Assembly (NCBI GenBank): GCA_021737205.1
Contig: JAIPEK010000130.1
Location: 1-6,566 of the forward strand
Source: Desulfarculaceae bacterium
GTDB lineage: Bacteria > Desulfobacterota > Desulfobacteria > Desulfobacterales > Desulfobacteraceae
Direction of reading: 5' to 3'
DNA: 6,566 nt
Shown here: positions 6,360-6,566 of the stretch, piece after piece
How positions within the stretch are numbered: the stretch's first letter is position 1
How the letters are laid out: each line of letters opens with the position of its first letter
The notes under the pieces: model-generated
Told to the model about the DNA's origin: nothing
What the model saw: the letters and a program-made list of their open reading frames with translations, nothing else
Database searches by the model: none
Program-made: the position numbers and the translations under genes

Positions 6360-6566
6360 TTTTTCACCCTCACTTTCCACTCAATCCACCGTTCCGGATC
6401 TGGTCGATAGACTGTGATTAATACTGCCCATAGGTTTACCGGATTATAGGCCCAGACACTATGGATCGTTTCCCCTGAAAAATTCCTGCCCATAATCAGA
6501 CAGCTTGGATATGGTTTGTCATTGGGATAATCCTCAATGATTTCACCATGCATTACCGAAAAATAT
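6356..6566 (-). CDS. DUF4258 domain protein, probable toxin partner (5' end outside the window)
   Basis: The frame is open to the window edge, so this gene is partial: four residues (IFSV) precede the ATG at 6553 and fit the family, giving at least 69 visible residues. Recognised motifs are GEIIEDYPNDKPYPSCL, a following GRNFSGETIHSVWAY strand pair, and ITVYRPDPERWIEW near the C-terminus, which match DUF4258 proteins. Family members are usually about 90-105 residues, so roughly 25-35 N-terminal residues and the promoter lie beyond position 6566. Known: DUF4258 proteins have a small RelE/MqsR-like fold and often pair with a downstream YgiT-type zinc finger protein, exactly the order seen here (stop and start overlap as ATGA). 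Toxicity is not proven by the sequence. The gene is AT-richer than the Hdr operon. Confidence 0.8.
   Translation of the reverse strand, partial: YFSVMHGEIIEDYPNDKPYPSCLIMGRNFSGETIHSVWAYNPVNLWAVLITVYRPDPERWIEWKVRVKK
6367..6371 (-). promoter_or_regulatory. Ribosome binding site setting the YgiT-type gene start at 6359
   Basis: On the - strand GAGGG lies 7 nt before the ATG at 6359. It is inside the 3' end of the upstream gene and favours this start over the in-frame ATG at 6380. Confidence 0.6.

Noticed and set aside
6157..6417. Open frame on the + strand across the YgiT/DUF4258 genes.
   Set aside because: Low-complexity Ser/Pro-rich translation with no family signal; the - strand frames carry clear zinc-knuckle and DUF4258 motifs.

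Overview
The window holds one co-directional operon of redox genes on the + strand (positions 4-5985) and, facing it, the 3' part of a small toxin-antitoxin type pair on the - strand (6081-6566). The operon encodes, in order, an FrhB/FdhB-like iron-sulfur flavoprotein, a very large HdrA-like flavoprotein, HdrC and HdrB: a soluble heterodisulfide-reductase-like complex with its likely electron-entry subunit. Gene contacts are tight (11-nt gap, then two junctions with ATGA stop/start contacts), and good Shine-Dalgarno sites precede the second, third and fourth genes, so the four proteins are probably made together.

The organism is most likely an anaerobic bacterium of the sulfate-reducing or syntrophic Desulfobacterota type. 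This is inferred from the tandem HdrA architecture, the FrhB-like partner and the bacterial DUF4258/YgiT pair; no marker gene fixes the taxon.

The expected chemistry, from knowledge of the Hdr family, is flavin-based electron bifurcation or confurcation. Electrons would enter through the FrhB-like protein, split at HdrA flavin, and pass one way through HdrC clusters to the two CCG-type non-cubane clusters of HdrB and the other way to ferredoxin. The physiological substrate of HdrB cannot be read from the sequence.

The standout feature is inside HdrA. A complete two-component receiver domain with all canonical residues (D196/D197, phospho-acceptor D240, T268, Y287, K290) is embedded in-frame between the inserted ferredoxin motif and the returning strand of the first FAD domain. 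This suggests an electron-bifurcating enzyme whose activity or assembly could be controlled by phosphorylation. HdrA is also an intramolecular tandem: lobe 1 carries the ferredoxin insert and the receiver, and lobe 2 carries an HdrA N-terminal-type domain, a second FAD fold and a C-terminal dicluster ferredoxin.

The border between operon and toxin-antitoxin pair (5986-6080) contains a nested inverted repeat and no gene. The toxin-antitoxin end is AT-richer (hand count 44% GC for 6361-6540 against 56% for 3601-3780), consistent with, but not proof of, a mobile accessory module.
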